Below are positions 1 to 9,205 of a stretch of 40,428 nt of DNA, piece by piece (the stretch's first letter is position 1; every line of letters begins with the position of its first letter). The notes under the pieces were generated by a model, which saw only the letters and a program-made list of their open reading frames with translations, did no database searches and was not told where the DNA came from. Both the position numbers and the translations under genes were made by a program. The DNA is from a virus, in IMG/VR virus record IMGVR_UViG_3300010430_000174, positions 1 through 40,428 of that record; one strand, 5' to 3'.

Positions 1-1362
1 CGCCATGACGCTCATGTTCATGCCGAGCTGGATGCGACCCATCGGTCCACGACGAGGCTGGGCGCCTCTTCGGTAGCCGATGCCCATGTGTTCAGCACCG
101 ACTTCAGCAGCTGTCTCGAGAGTAGTCGTGTACTTGCTACGGAGGTAGACGCCGGTGCGCCTCTTCATGGCGAGACGGTCGACAGCGATCTTCCCAGGAC
201 CCTGCTCGAGATCTTGGCGAGCGAGAGACTCTGCTCTCTTCAGAAGCCTCCGTTCAACATCGTCGGGCATGAAGATCGAAGTCGGGTGCTTGTCATGCCA
301 CTTGTCGAAGAGCTTGTTCTCCCAATGGGCTCGTCGAGCGGGGAATAGGCTAAAGGCAGCCTCTTCTCTAGCGGCTGCTCTCAGCTCACCAGAGAACAAG
401 ATGCCAGGAGCACGCATCTGGTGAGTGCTCTTCTCGAGGTTCGGGAAGAAGCCCGTCGCGAACATCTCAGGCGTAGTCGTCGGGACGATGACCCGGTTGC
501 CCCGCTGTGCTCTAGAGAGCTTTCGCTCGAAGCCTGCAGGTGTTGCAGCCGAGATCTTAACAGCCTTGACGCCAGTCCAACGTGCATGGCGCCCCATCTC
601 TGTCCGCATCTCTTCAGAGCCTTCGATACCTCTGAGGACCCGCTGAAGATGGCCGTAGCCTTCGACTGCCTCGCCGAGACTTCTCGACCATGCGGAGTGC
701 TGAGTGCGGCCTACACCAAGGACCTGAGCCGGAGCCTTGAGAATCCCCGAGGAGCGGTCGTAGTGCTGGAGGAGGGCGTCGAAGAGAGGATGCCCCTTGC
801 CGTATGAGACGCCCTGTCCGATGTAGGTGTGAATGGCACCCGGTGCGCTACCAGGGCCGAAGCCGATGTGCTGCGCAGTCATGCGCATCGTGTCATCGAC
901 GGCAGCCTTCATGGCTCTCATGCGCTCATGGACCGGGGCGCCTGTTGACCCCATCATCGATGTCGCTATCCGGTGCTTGATAGCTCTGCCGAAGGACATC
1001 GGAAGCTGACCGGCTGTCATCACCTCACGGGCGAAGCCGTACTTGACACCGCCCTTGTAGGCGATGCCTGGCGCCACAGACATCGGAAGCTCGACGCGCT
1101 GGGCACCGCGCACCATCGCGAGACCCATGAGTCCCTGGTGTGCCTTGCCTGCAGTCTCGAACTTGATACCGCTACCGATGAGATCCTGAGCGATGTCTGC
1201 TGCGTACGTCCCCTTGATACCCGGGGCATGCATCGCCTGCTCGGGTGTCAGTAGACGGACGTTGCGATCGATCGCTGTGGGAGTGAGCCCGGTAATCCCC
1301 TCGAACGGGTTGATGACCTTGCCCGGCTGAAGCTTCATTGCAGGGGGCAGCTCGCCTGTCAT
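1..1362 (-). CDS. large virion protein of unknown function, partial (C-terminus beyond left edge)
   Basis: The frame opens at an ATG (1362-1360) and runs 454 codons without a stop to the left edge, so the C-terminus is missing. The ATG overlaps the TGA of the 1523-residue gene before it (ATGA), which indicates coupled translation. The protein begins MTGELPPAMKLQPGK and is rich in Gly, Ala, Arg and Met, with many amphipathic helices but no signal peptide. I recognise no enzymatic motif. Its composition resembles the preceding large protein and the hydrophobic proteins near the large terminase gene. It follows the sheath, tube, chaperone and tape-measure-candidate genes, so a tail, baseplate or internal virion role is likely. 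That role is inferred from position only. Confidence 0.75.
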   Translation of the reverse strand, partial: MTGELPPAMKLQPGKVINPFEGITGLTPTAIDRNVRLLTPEQAMHAPGIKGTYAADIAQDLIGSGIKFETAGKAHQGLMGLAMVRGAQRVELPMSVAPGIAYKGGVKYGFAREVMTAGQLPMSFGRAIKHRIATSMMGSTGAPVHERMRAMKAAVDDTMRMTAQHIGFGPGSAPGAIHTYIGQGVSYGKGHPLFDALLQHYDRSSGILKAPAQVLGVGRTQHSAWSRSLGEAVEGYGHLQRVLRGIEGSEEMRTEMGRHARWTGVKAVKISAATPAGFERKLSRAQRGNRVIVPTTTPEMFATGFFPNLEKSTHQMRAPGILFSGELRAAAREEAAFSLFPARRAHWENKLFDKWHDKHPTSIFMPDDVERRLLKRAESLARQDLEQGPGKIAVDRLAMKRRTGVYLRSKYTTTLETAAEVGAEHMGIGYRRGAQPRRGPMGRIQLGMNMSVMA

Positions 1363-4300
1363 CTAAGGGCCTCACCAATTCCAGCCCTCATCCGGCTGAA
1401 CGTATCTCGGGTCATGTTCCAGTTCACGCCATGGCTAGGCCCGGTGCCGAAGCCGAATCTGACGTTCTGGAACCCAGCATCTGCCAGCTCCTTTTGTAGA
1501 TCCACGGACATTGAGGGGTCCATGTCGAAGCCGCTGAGATCTCCGACCGGGATAGGTAGGTTATCAAAAGCAGCTGCTCTTACGCGGTGTTCTGCAAAGA
1601 GGTCGAACTTGTGGATGTCTGCCGCCACGCTGTTGACACCAGAATCGATGAACTTGATCTTGATGGCGTCCATGGGGACGTCAGGGTGCCAGCCCGCCCA
1701 ACTGGCCTGGGGAAGGCTTCCCGTCTGAGAGAAGTACATGCCTGCCCGCTTGTCGGCGCTCATCCGGGCCATCTTCCTATACCCGGAGAAGAGGCGGTCT
1801 CCCTGCTCAGTAGCTCTGGCCATCACGGGCTTCAGATGCCGAGGCATGTAAGGGGTGACTTCCCGCTGGGCCTCCTCAGGCATATCCAGGAAGTGAAGGA
1901 AGTACGCTCGGTTGTTCCGGTCCATGGCCTTGAGAGCCTGGGCGGTGAAGGCCCATGAGGAGCGCTCTGAGAAGTTCAGGCCTGCGACCGTGCGACGCTT
2001 AGCGTCACGGTAGTACTCCGCAAGAGCAGGGTCTTCCATGGCCTGTGCACGTGACTCGAGGACCCGGGACTTCGTGTATGCGAAGTTGTCGAACCACTCC
2101 TTCATCTCGTACTCACGCTGGCGGAATCCAGGAACCTCAGTACCTGAGATCTGCCGAGCGACAGAGCCACCTCCGAAGATAGCCCCGGAGACAGTGCCCA
2201 TGAGAGCCCCTGCGATAGGATTGGAACCCAGGAGGTAACCAGCTGTAGCCCCGGAGGCAGCGGCCGTGAAGGGATCTCCAGCTGTAGCGTTGAAGTACTT
2301 GTGTCGAACGAAGGCCTTGTAGGGGCTGCGCCAGTCGGCGAACTCTTCACCCTGGACCTGGTACCTCTGGTAGTGCTCGATCGGAGAGAGCTGCTGCAGT
2401 CCTCCCTTCTCAGCGATCAGGGGACCGATGAGAGGGACCACATCTCCGACACGGGGAGCGAGATCGTGAGTCGCGACCTCCCAGAGTCCGCCGGCGACCT
2501 TCTCGAGTGCGTTGTATCTCTTCTCAGTTCCCTCAGGATCGGGGTCGGTGATAGTTCCTGTGAAGCGTCGATGAGCGAACTTGTAGCGCTCCATCTTCTG
2601 CTTCACCTGTGTTGTGGTGGTCTGGAACTTCTCGCTCCAGTGCACGTCCAGGACGCCAGACTTCTGCCAGCCCTCGACGATCGTCTTGTAGTGCTTGTAG
2701 GCCTCTGAGCTCGGCGCCACATCCGAGAGGATCATGAACCGGTCCATCGGGTCGTAGATACCAGGCGTGCCACTGTGCAGACGGTGAAGAGCTTCGTAGC
2801 CCTTGCCGGGAAGTCTGTACTCACCACCGCTGACACGAGCGTAGGGATCACCCACTGTGAAGTCGAAGCGGTTCGGCTGAGTCTGGTCCTTACGGAACCT
2901 CGATCTGACACCCGGTAGCCAGTCCGGCATCGCGTTCGGGACAGGGTTGTACCCCTGCTTGGAGTCCTGTGTCGGAACGAAGCGTCGGTAGAGCTCGGTC
3001 ATGCCGCCCATGCCACCGAGACTCGCGTCGTAGAAGGCGCGGCTTCTACTATCGATCAGGCTGTGCTTGGCGAGCTTGAACTCCCCATCTGTGCCATCGC
3101 CAGGCAGGTCGCTGAACAGGAACTTGTAGATACCTCCCAGCTCAGAGATCTTGTCGCCGAACCTACGGATACCACCGACCATCCCCTCTTCCTTGAGAGG
3201 AGCGCTTTGACCTATGGCCCCGTACCCGAGTCTCTGCCCTGCACCGATGGGAGCGTCGTACGGACCCTTCGACGACAAGATCTGCGCCATGCGCACCATC
3301 TTCTCGTAGTCGATGCCGGGAGTGTTGGGGTAGGGACGTGTCCTGGCATGCTTCTTAGCAAGATGGACATCACCTCCATGGACGATGCCTCCCTCTTGGA
3401 AGACACCCTTGATACCAAAGAGGTTGTGGAGAGTGGGAAGCCTAGAGACGGAGGAATAGTACTCACCCTTACTGCCGTACTGAGACTCAGTGAACCGGTA
3501 GTCGGAGAGCGCTCTCCTGGTCCAGTGCGGAGCGAAGTGATCGATCTGCCCACCCTCGAAGGGCTGACGGCCGAGCATCCACCATCTGCTCTTACGGATG
3601 GGGACAAGCTTCTGACCCTTGAACTCTGCGAGGGTCTCTTCAGCTGTAGTGGTCGAGTCACTGCCACCGACCAGGAGAGAAGTCGCGAGGCCGGCAGCTG
3701 CTCCGGCGAAGCCTCCAAGGGCTCCACCCGCCACCACCGGCGCCACTGTCCGACCCGTCCAGCTAACACCTGACTCGATCATCCCAGGGAAGAGATCTTC
3801 CATTCCCTTGAAGGAGCCTGTGATCCCGATGGCGTCTCTGACGTATGCACGGGCGAGCTGGAAGCCCTGGTACATCCGGATCGCCAGCTTCTTAGGACTG
3901 TCGTATCCTTCGGGGAGGACCATCCCGATCGTGCTCTCGAACAGGTAGTCCGCGTAGTTGGCATAGCCAAGCGTGGCGTGGAACGCTTCGTTCAGACCAT
4001 AGAGCTTGGCGACGTTGCCGGCTGTTGCTCCGAGGCCTCCAACGACCCCCTTCCCAACAGTGGGTCTAAACCCGACACCTGTCGTCCACCCAAGCAAGTC
4101 ATTAAGCCTGCTTGTCATGAAGTTGCCGATGTCGGTAACTGCCTCTGCAGTACCAGCGATACGAGCCTGCATCGTCGCGCCAGTACCCTGGGCTGCAAAG
4201 AACTCGATCGGAGACGTTGCCGTCTTGTGGTCCGCTGCTCTGATCCCAGTCTTGCCAGGACGTAGAGGATCTAGAGAGGGGACAGAAGCCCGTCGACCCT

Positions 4301-5930
4301 GCAGAGATGCAACAGTCGCATCTGTCGACTCGAAGGCGAGCCTCTCATCCAGCGGCTCGTCAAGGTGGGTCCTGGCTCTTGCGATGGCACCTCTGTCGCT
4401 CTTGCCGGCGTAGATCTTGATCTTCTCAGCTAGAGACAGGATCTCGGGGTTGCCGATTCCCTCAGACGCAAAGTCAAATGCCAGGGCAGAGTCAACAGGA
4501 GCTGTAAGCCCACCAGGTGCAGTCGTCGTCCCCTTCCAGAACCGAGGAGCACCGGCCTGAATGGGGTGGCGTCCTGCGATGAGCTGAGCCGTCTCCCTCT
4601 GGTGAGCCGCATAGCGGGTGCCGATGTTCCGCCCACCTACACCAAAGAGAGAGCCTCGAGGAGCTGACTCGAAGAGCTCAACCCCGGCTGCACCCTTGAT
4701 GACCGCGTCTCTCCGGCGGAGGGTGTCCCATGCCTGTCTCAGTACTGACTCAGAGGTCCGGAACTCACGGCCAACACCCGTGTAGTACTGGGCCTTCTGA
4801 CGAAGAGTTGCAGTGCCTTGCTCTACGGCTCTGGCGAGGTCAGGGGCGAGCTTGCCCTCGAGGTTCCCGTAGCGCTCTAGTCGAGCCCGGCCAACACCGC
4901 TCATCCGATGGAGAGCTACATTCTCTCCGACCTGGGTGAACGACGGCCTGCCAGGAACCTGGGCGTAGAGCCTCTTGCCAACAACAAAGTTGATGTCGGC
5001 ACTGGTCCGGACACCAGGGGCGATGTTGATGTCCGACCCAACCCGGCCTGCGAACTCACCCCGTCCGAGTCTCCGGAGGGGGTTCGCAATGAGATCGATC
5101 GGCCGGAAGCCAGTGAACGGAACCCGGAGCCCGGAGAGTACGTTGTATGCGCTCCGGGCAATCGTCGTCGGCTTCATGAAGCGCGTGTCGACGAAGCCAG
5201 GAATGTCACCTGCGAGATCTATGAAGAGGCCTCCGTGGCCTCTGGTCAGCGCCTGCCCTTCATGCAGGATTCCAGTCTCAACACCCTTCTCGATAGCTGC
5301 GACATTCCAGTCGCCGAGCTGTCGACGCATCACCTTGAAGTGATTGCTCTGCTGCTGCCTTGGCAGGCTGAGGTCTCGCATGATGTCGCCGACCGTTGCA
5401 GGTCGGAGACTAGAGAGCCCCGCTCGATCCAGGTTCTCGTAGCCCTCATCCTTCAGGCCCCGTCGGACCATCTTGAAGAGCTCGCGCTGGTGCGCCGCAT
5501 TGCCCCGGGTGTACGTCTTGCCTGTCTCGGTCTCAACCTGCTGGACAAGCTTCCACGCCTGGGTGAAGTCATCAACGAGCTCGACGCTCTTAGATCGAGC
5601 TGTCGCAGAGGCGCTGCCGAGGTAGTACTCCTTGAGGCCTTGGTAGAACTCGGCTACTGGCTTGCCGACAGCTCTCTTTGCGAACTGGCCAGTGTGATGA
5701 ATCCCACGCAGGACGTAGTCATCAGCGATGACTCTCTTGCCGAGGAACCATGCGCCGGCGGCAAGGCCACCGATCTTGAGGGCGTCCTCGAGCCAGCCAC
5801 TCTCCTCAGCATCTGCTGCTAGCTTCTGCCGGTCAGAGACCTCACGTACCGCTGCCCTGCGCCGGATGTATTCCAGCGTTCTAGAGTCGAGGCCCCGTTC
5901 TTCAGGGGTACGCGGAGGGAGGTCGGGCAC
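1359..5930 (-). CDS. very large virion protein; tail tape-measure or internal virion protein candidate
   Basis: This 1523-residue protein starts at a GTG (5930-5928) that shares one base with the TAG of the previous gene and has an AGGTGG-like ribosome site. It lies directly after sheath, tube and two chaperone-like genes, where contractile-tailed phages normally encode the tape measure. At least three membrane-like stretches are visible: residues about 51-65 (LKIGGLAAGAWFLGK), about 727-757 (glycine-zipper type, Gly/Ala-rich) and about 1220-1257 (also glycine-zipper type). Tape-measure proteins often carry such segments. Against the assignment, it lacks the long continuous coiled coil usual in tape measures and is Arg/Tyr/Gly-rich, so an injected internal virion protein is an alternative. 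No lysozyme or peptidase motif was seen. Confidence 0.6.
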   Translation of the reverse strand: MPDLPPRTPEERGLDSRTLEYIRRRAAVREVSDRQKLAADAEESGWLEDALKIGGLAAGAWFLGKRVIADDYVLRGIHHTGQFAKRAVGKPVAEFYQGLKEYYLGSASATARSKSVELVDDFTQAWKLVQQVETETGKTYTRGNAAHQRELFKMVRRGLKDEGYENLDRAGLSSLRPATVGDIMRDLSLPRQQQSNHFKVMRRQLGDWNVAAIEKGVETGILHEGQALTRGHGGLFIDLAGDIPGFVDTRFMKPTTIARSAYNVLSGLRVPFTGFRPIDLIANPLRRLGRGEFAGRVGSDINIAPGVRTSADINFVVGKRLYAQVPGRPSFTQVGENVALHRMSGVGRARLERYGNLEGKLAPDLARAVEQGTATLRQKAQYYTGVGREFRTSESVLRQAWDTLRRRDAVIKGAAGVELFESAPRGSLFGVGGRNIGTRYAAHQRETAQLIAGRHPIQAGAPRFWKGTTTAPGGLTAPVDSALAFDFASEGIGNPEILSLAEKIKIYAGKSDRGAIARARTHLDEPLDERLAFESTDATVASLQGRRASVPSLDPLRPGKTGIRAADHKTATSPIEFFAAQGTGATMQARIAGTAEAVTDIGNFMTSRLNDLLGWTTGVGFRPTVGKGVVGGLGATAGNVAKLYGLNEAFHATLGYANYADYLFESTIGMVLPEGYDSPKKLAIRMYQGFQLARAYVRDAIGITGSFKGMEDLFPGMIESGVSWTGRTVAPVVAGGALGGFAGAAAGLATSLLVGGSDSTTTAEETLAEFKGQKLVPIRKSRWWMLGRQPFEGGQIDHFAPHWTRRALSDYRFTESQYGSKGEYYSSVSRLPTLHNLFGIKGVFQEGGIVHGGDVHLAKKHARTRPYPNTPGIDYEKMVRMAQILSSKGPYDAPIGAGQRLGYGAIGQSAPLKEEGMVGGIRRFGDKISELGGIYKFLFSDLPGDGTDGEFKLAKHSLIDSRSRAFYDASLGGMGGMTELYRRFVPTQDSKQGYNPVPNAMPDWLPGVRSRFRKDQTQPNRFDFTVGDPYARVSGGEYRLPGKGYEALHRLHSGTPGIYDPMDRFMILSDVAPSSEAYKHYKTIVEGWQKSGVLDVHWSEKFQTTTTQVKQKMERYKFAHRRFTGTITDPDPEGTEKRYNALEKVAGGLWEVATHDLAPRVGDVVPLIGPLIAEKGGLQQLSPIEHYQRYQVQGEEFADWRSPYKAFVRHKYFNATAGDPFTAAASGATAGYLLGSNPIAGALMGTVSGAIFGGGSVARQISGTEVPGFRQREYEMKEWFDNFAYTKSRVLESRAQAMEDPALAEYYRDAKRRTVAGLNFSERSSWAFTAQALKAMDRNNRAYFLHFLDMPEEAQREVTPYMPRHLKPVMARATEQGDRLFSGYRKMARMSADKRAGMYFSQTGSLPQASWAGWHPDVPMDAIKIKFIDSGVNSVAADIHKFDLFAEHRVRAAAFDNLPIPVGDLSGFDMDPSMSVDLQKELADAGFQNVRFGFGTGPSHGVNWNMTRDTFSRMRAGIGEALR

Positions 5931-6775
5931 TAGCCACCTCGCCTTGCCCTAGAGGCAGCCATGCTGCCCTGGGACTCTGCCTCCCTGATTGCCGCCTTCC
6001 CTGCACGTCGCTCATTCGCGATGGCTCTGCGTTCTTCCTCAGGAATCTGAGCCCACGCAGCAGCCTCTTGACGCATCTTCTGGATGGCTGCAGCACGGCC
6101 ACCTTCAGACGTATCACCCATCATCTCCACGTCGCGCTGGGACGGCAGCTCGCTCGCATCGGGGATCCGGGTCTTTCTCTCAGTCGGTTCCTTCTTGGGG
6201 TTGAGGATGTCCTTGAGCGGGAACTCCTGCCCCAGGACCACCTCTGCAGCTCCCAGGAGACGGACTTGATCCAGCCAGGGGAGTTGCTGCAGCATGAAGG
6301 GATCATACCGTGGGAAGGCTTTACAGATGAAGGCCTCGGCTACGGCGTAGAGGCTGCCAGCCTCCTGGCGGCCCATCTCGAGACCACCCTCGAACGCCTT
6401 CACATCTCCGAAGCCTGAGACCTCAATGATGCGATCTCTGAGGCCTTCGAAGTGCCCGGGAGACGCCATCTGCAGGGGGTGTTTCATCCAGTTCTTGTTG
6501 GTCTGCGGCCAGAGGACCGCTTCCCGGATGACTGCCTCTGTGATGTCCCCGTGCTCTGAGTCGTTTGCGAAGGCGTCGAATTCGAACGCAGTGAGGGCCC
6601 GAAAGAGCACGTCGACCTGGTGTAGTTCGACGTGCTTCTTAGTCGGGCGACCTTCTGCGTCTCGAAGCTTCCGCTTGACGGTCTTCACCAGCGGGATACG
6701 CGAAGCGAAGATGTGACGGTACTTCTTACGAGCTCGTCGGGCAGCCTCTAGCAGCCTCGGATCGAGATCTTGCAC
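5930..6775 (-). CDS. tail assembly chaperone-like protein (second of a pair)
   Basis: The protein has 281 residues from a GTG (6775-6773), with no convincing ribosome site before it. It is in the same frame as the preceding gene, separated only by its TGA and two codons. Residues about 54-125 show a pattern shared with that gene: an aromatic/acidic LTAFEFDAF block, a helix ending in EAVLWP, then PGHFEGLRDRIIEVSGFG. This suggests the two are paralogues or functional partners. The C-terminal third is charged and Ala/Arg/Glu-rich. Two chaperone-like proteins placed between tube and tape measure are typical of long-tailed phages, where they coat the tape-measure protein before tube assembly. Function is inferred from order and pattern, not from a recognised family. 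Confidence 0.6.
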   Translation of the reverse strand: MQDLDPRLLEAARRARKKYRHIFASRIPLVKTVKRKLRDAEGRPTKKHVELHQVDVLFRALTAFEFDAFANDSEHGDITEAVIREAVLWPQTNKNWMKHPLQMASPGHFEGLRDRIIEVSGFGDVKAFEGGLEMGRQEAGSLYAVAEAFICKAFPRYDPFMLQQLPWLDQVRLLGAAEVVLGQEFPLKDILNPKKEPTERKTRIPDASELPSQRDVEMMGDTSEGGRAAAIQKMRQEAAAWAQIPEEERRAIANERRAGKAAIREAESQGSMAASRARRGG

Positions 6776-6781
6776 CGTCGA

Positions 6782-7363
6782 TCACAGCTTGATCGCGGGC
6801 GGCGGCTCCTGGAACCCAACCGCGAGCATCCAAGCTTCGTAGAGCTGGGTGACATCACCCGGCTGCAGGCGGATCACATCATCGTGGGTGAGCTTCGGAA
6901 GGATCGTGAACTTCTCGACGACCTTCTCTTCGATGACGCTCTTCATCTTGATGTCGATCTGACCCGGGTCCATCCCCTTCTCCGCCAGCTCCTGGCGCTT
7001 CTTGGGGACGTCACCCATGGCCTCGATGGTGAAGGCGTTCCACTCAAGGCGAGTGGTACCTCTCATCACGAAGCGGGTGTCGCCGATGATCAGAAAGTAG
7101 AGAGGCATGCCCTCGTAGGGGCCGGTCTTCAGCTGCTGAAGCTTCTGGACACCAGCAGGGATTTCAATCTCGAGTCCGGCTGCCTGCTCCCAAGTCAGGG
7201 AGAGGTGCGGGATCTTGTCATTCATCTTCCAGTCGGCATCAGGTGCGATACCGCAGGCTGCAAGCTCAGATCTCTTGCACTGCAGAGCGGAGATGAATTC
7301 ATCCTCCACCTGGGGAGGGGCCTCGGGGGCCGGGGCTGTTCCGGGGTTCTCAGTAGCTTCCAT
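6782..7363 (-). CDS. tail assembly chaperone-like protein (first of a pair)
   Basis: The protein has 193 residues from an ATG with an AGGAG 11 bases upstream. A Pro/Ala/Glu-rich N-terminus (about 25 residues) is followed by a globular domain. Residues about 101-184 contain TRLEWNAFTIEAMGDVP, a helix leading to KFTILP, then LQPGDVTQLYEAWMLAVGF. The order and spacing match those of the next gene. It ends ...AIKL-TGA, and two codons later the next gene's GTG begins in the same frame, so UGA readthrough would give one long fused protein. It lies after the tube genes and before the tape-measure candidate, matching the usual place of tail assembly chaperones. I do not recognise a named family. Confidence 0.65.
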   Translation of the reverse strand: MEATENPGTAPAPEAPPQVEDEFISALQCKRSELAACGIAPDADWKMNDKIPHLSLTWEQAAGLEIEIPAGVQKLQQLKTGPYEGMPLYFLIIGDTRFVMRGTTRLEWNAFTIEAMGDVPKKRQELAEKGMDPGQIDIKMKSVIEEKVVEKFTILPKLTHDDVIRLQPGDVTQLYEAWMLAVGFQEPPPAIKL

Positions 7364-7377
7364 GACGAGTCTTACTC

Positions 7378-8307
7378 CTAAGTAGCGATTGAAGGATTGC
7401 CATGGGTTCTGCCGAATGGATCAACATCGTATCTCTCATATTGGCTGCCAATCTGAGAGTGGATGCCGGTGTCATTCGAGGACAGCTCCTGCACGATCCG
7501 ACCTTCATAGCTTTCGACGATGCGCTCTACGTTACGAGCGACAAAGGGATAGATCTCGACTAGAGACGACCCTGACGAACCTAGATCTCCACTGGTAGTG
7601 GAAGCGTTCAGAACCTTCCGCCTACCAGTGAGATGGACGCCACGGACTCTCTCGCGAATCTTGTATCCTCTGCCCCACGTATCCTGGGCGCGGTTGTAAA
7701 CGATGTCAATGTTGAACCCTGCGCTACCTCCGGAGAAGTCCTCAGGGCTCATTTCTACGGGATCTGCGTACAACGCATCCCCGATATCGCCAGTGGAATT
7801 CACCCTCTCAGCATTTCCATAGAGTGCATCTAGGGTGTCTGAGATCCGGTCGAACTCACCATCAGTCGTGGCACGAGTGAGGCGCTCAATCCGGGCTGTA
7901 ACGCTCTCCTGGCGGAGCTCATTGATGAGGTCCACGAGGTGGGCGTGTGATCTGTTGTTGGGAGGAGGCGGATACTCAGCACCACTCTTCTGTCCGCGGA
8001 TCCTATCCACGGGAGAACGAAGCTGTGCCCTAAGGGCCTCGTCCTGGTCATAGACCTCGAGGGCCTTACGGCCGAGGGTCTTGCCGATGGCGTACATCAG
8101 GTAGCCGGGGAACCTGAAGTGAATCATCAAGCTGCCTGTCACGATGACCTTGCCGGCAGCCATGTCCGCGTAGTACTTCTGGTGGTACCCGTACAGAGGG
8201 ATCTTACGATGCTGGACGTCAACGTCGCATCGAAGGGTGTCGTCGACCCAGTGCTCGTTGATGAAGACCCTGGCATCACCGGCTGTGGGGTACTGTCCAG
8301 GCTGCAT
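7378..8307 (-). CDS. third tail tube-fold protein (baseplate or tube-initiator candidate)
   Basis: The protein has 309 residues; its ATG shares a base with the upstream TAA (TAATG) and is preceded by AGAGG. It follows two clear tube-like genes and keeps their architecture in degenerate form. An N-terminal block contains KIPLYGYHQKYY followed by VIVTGSLMIHFRF, equivalent to the G-x-R-x-I-x-GSM strand pair of the neighbours. Later strands include GFNIDIVYN and RVRGVHLTGRRKVLN. A long helical insert of roughly 100 residues separates the two halves, absent in the first tube protein. In contractile phages, extra tube-fold proteins form the tube-baseplate junction, so that role is inferred. The closest two genes are probable paralogues. 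Confidence 0.6.
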   Translation of the reverse strand: MQPGQYPTAGDARVFINEHWVDDTLRCDVDVQHRKIPLYGYHQKYYADMAAGKVIVTGSLMIHFRFPGYLMYAIGKTLGRKALEVYDQDEALRAQLRSPVDRIRGQKSGAEYPPPPNNRSHAHLVDLINELRQESVTARIERLTRATTDGEFDRISDTLDALYGNAERVNSTGDIGDALYADPVEMSPEDFSGGSAGFNIDIVYNRAQDTWGRGYKIRERVRGVHLTGRRKVLNASTTSGDLGSSGSSLVEIYPFVARNVERIVESYEGRIVQELSSNDTGIHSQIGSQYERYDVDPFGRTHGNPSIAT

Positions 8308-9143
8308 TACTGCCTCTGGTATTCAGGACCGAGCTCGATGCCCGCCCGTCTAAGAGTCTTGACAAGGATGTCTTGGATATCCGGGTCTAGTGCATTGAAG
8401 AACTCGGATGTCGGACCGTCAGCGAAGTACGGGTTGTCTCGCTTGTCAAGGTTCATCCGGCTGAGAGCAAGGTCGACCACCTTCTCGTTGGCGAAGACCC
8501 TCTCCATGAAGGTCATCGGGTCCTTGACTACCGGGAAGAAGTGCTCGGCGACGTAGGTGTACGTAGCTTCCGTCTTCAGGTCATGGATGGAGAAGGTCGT
8601 ACCGAAGTTGGTCAGGTGGACGCCGGCAAGGATGGCAGACGAGACAACTCCGTACTCATTGACTGCATTGATGACGACGTTGAACGGAGGGATCTGATCC
8701 ACATGCATCGGAGGGTTTCCTCCGTCTGCCGTGTTCAGGTTCTCTGCAGGGCTGACCTTGTACATCTCGGCGAAGACGTCTCTGTTAAACGACGTGAAGA
8801 CCATCGATCCACCGATGGTCCGCCCGCCTCGGGTGTACTCGTAGGCATGGGATTCACCCAAGCGTCGAATAGCAGAGACGCTCCTCGCCGAAGAGATGGA
8901 GAGAGTTTCCAGTTCGGCCCACAGTCGGACGGCCGGGAAGTCGTAGGTCTCCGGCAGACCCATGGTGCGCTTGAATGCCTCCCAGTTCGGAGGCTTGGGC
9001 ATCATGATGGAGCACTGGATGTCGACGCCGGTCATGGCATCGAGGATTAGAGGGGCAGATCCCCCTGTGACCTCAGGTGTGAGGCCAAGAGCCTGCAGGC
9101 CAGACTGCATCTGGTTCAGACGGTTGGCTGTGAGGTCAGGCAT
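8307..9143 (-). CDS. second tail tube-fold protein
   Basis: The protein has 278 residues. It matches the first tube protein along its length: RGGRTIGGSMVFTSFNRD corresponds to RGKRGIAGSMIFLVFDRS, and DQIPPFNVVINAVNEYG corresponds to DQIPPFNIVVSAANEYG. It ends with an extra helical tail of about 60 residues. The fold therefore appears to be the inner-tube beta barrel that stacks inside the contractile sheath. The ATG has no visible Shine-Dalgarno sequence; an 11-bp stem-loop lies just upstream instead, which may tune its translation relative to the main tube protein. It could be a minor tube protein, tube initiator or baseplate hub ring. Its length compared with the 232-residue neighbour suggests a specialised copy. 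Confidence 0.75.
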   Translation of the reverse strand: MPDLTANRLNQMQSGLQALGLTPEVTGGSAPLILDAMTGVDIQCSIMMPKPPNWEAFKRTMGLPETYDFPAVRLWAELETLSISSARSVSAIRRLGESHAYEYTRGGRTIGGSMVFTSFNRDVFAEMYKVSPAENLNTADGGNPPMHVDQIPPFNVVINAVNEYGVVSSAILAGVHLTNFGTTFSIHDLKTEATYTYVAEHFFPVVKDPMTFMERVFANEKVVDLALSRMNLDKRDNPYFADGPTSEFFNALDPDIQDILVKTLRRAGIELGPEYQRQ

Positions 9144-9151
9144 ATGAGAAT

Positions 9152-9187
9152 GGTAGCCGGGGACCTGATGGACGACCCCCGGCTACC
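9152..9187 (-). promoter_or_regulatory. GC-rich stem-loop between the first and second tube genes
   Basis: A perfect 11-bp inverted repeat (ggtagccgggg at 9152-9162, ccccggctacc at 9177-9187) encloses a 14-base loop. It sits in the 62-base gap after the first tube gene stop and ends 8 bases before the next ATG. There is no U-run after it in the transcribed direction, so it looks like an mRNA stability, processing or attenuation element more than a full terminator. Confidence 0.6.
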
Positions 9188-9205
9188 TTATTCACCTCGA
9201 GAAAG

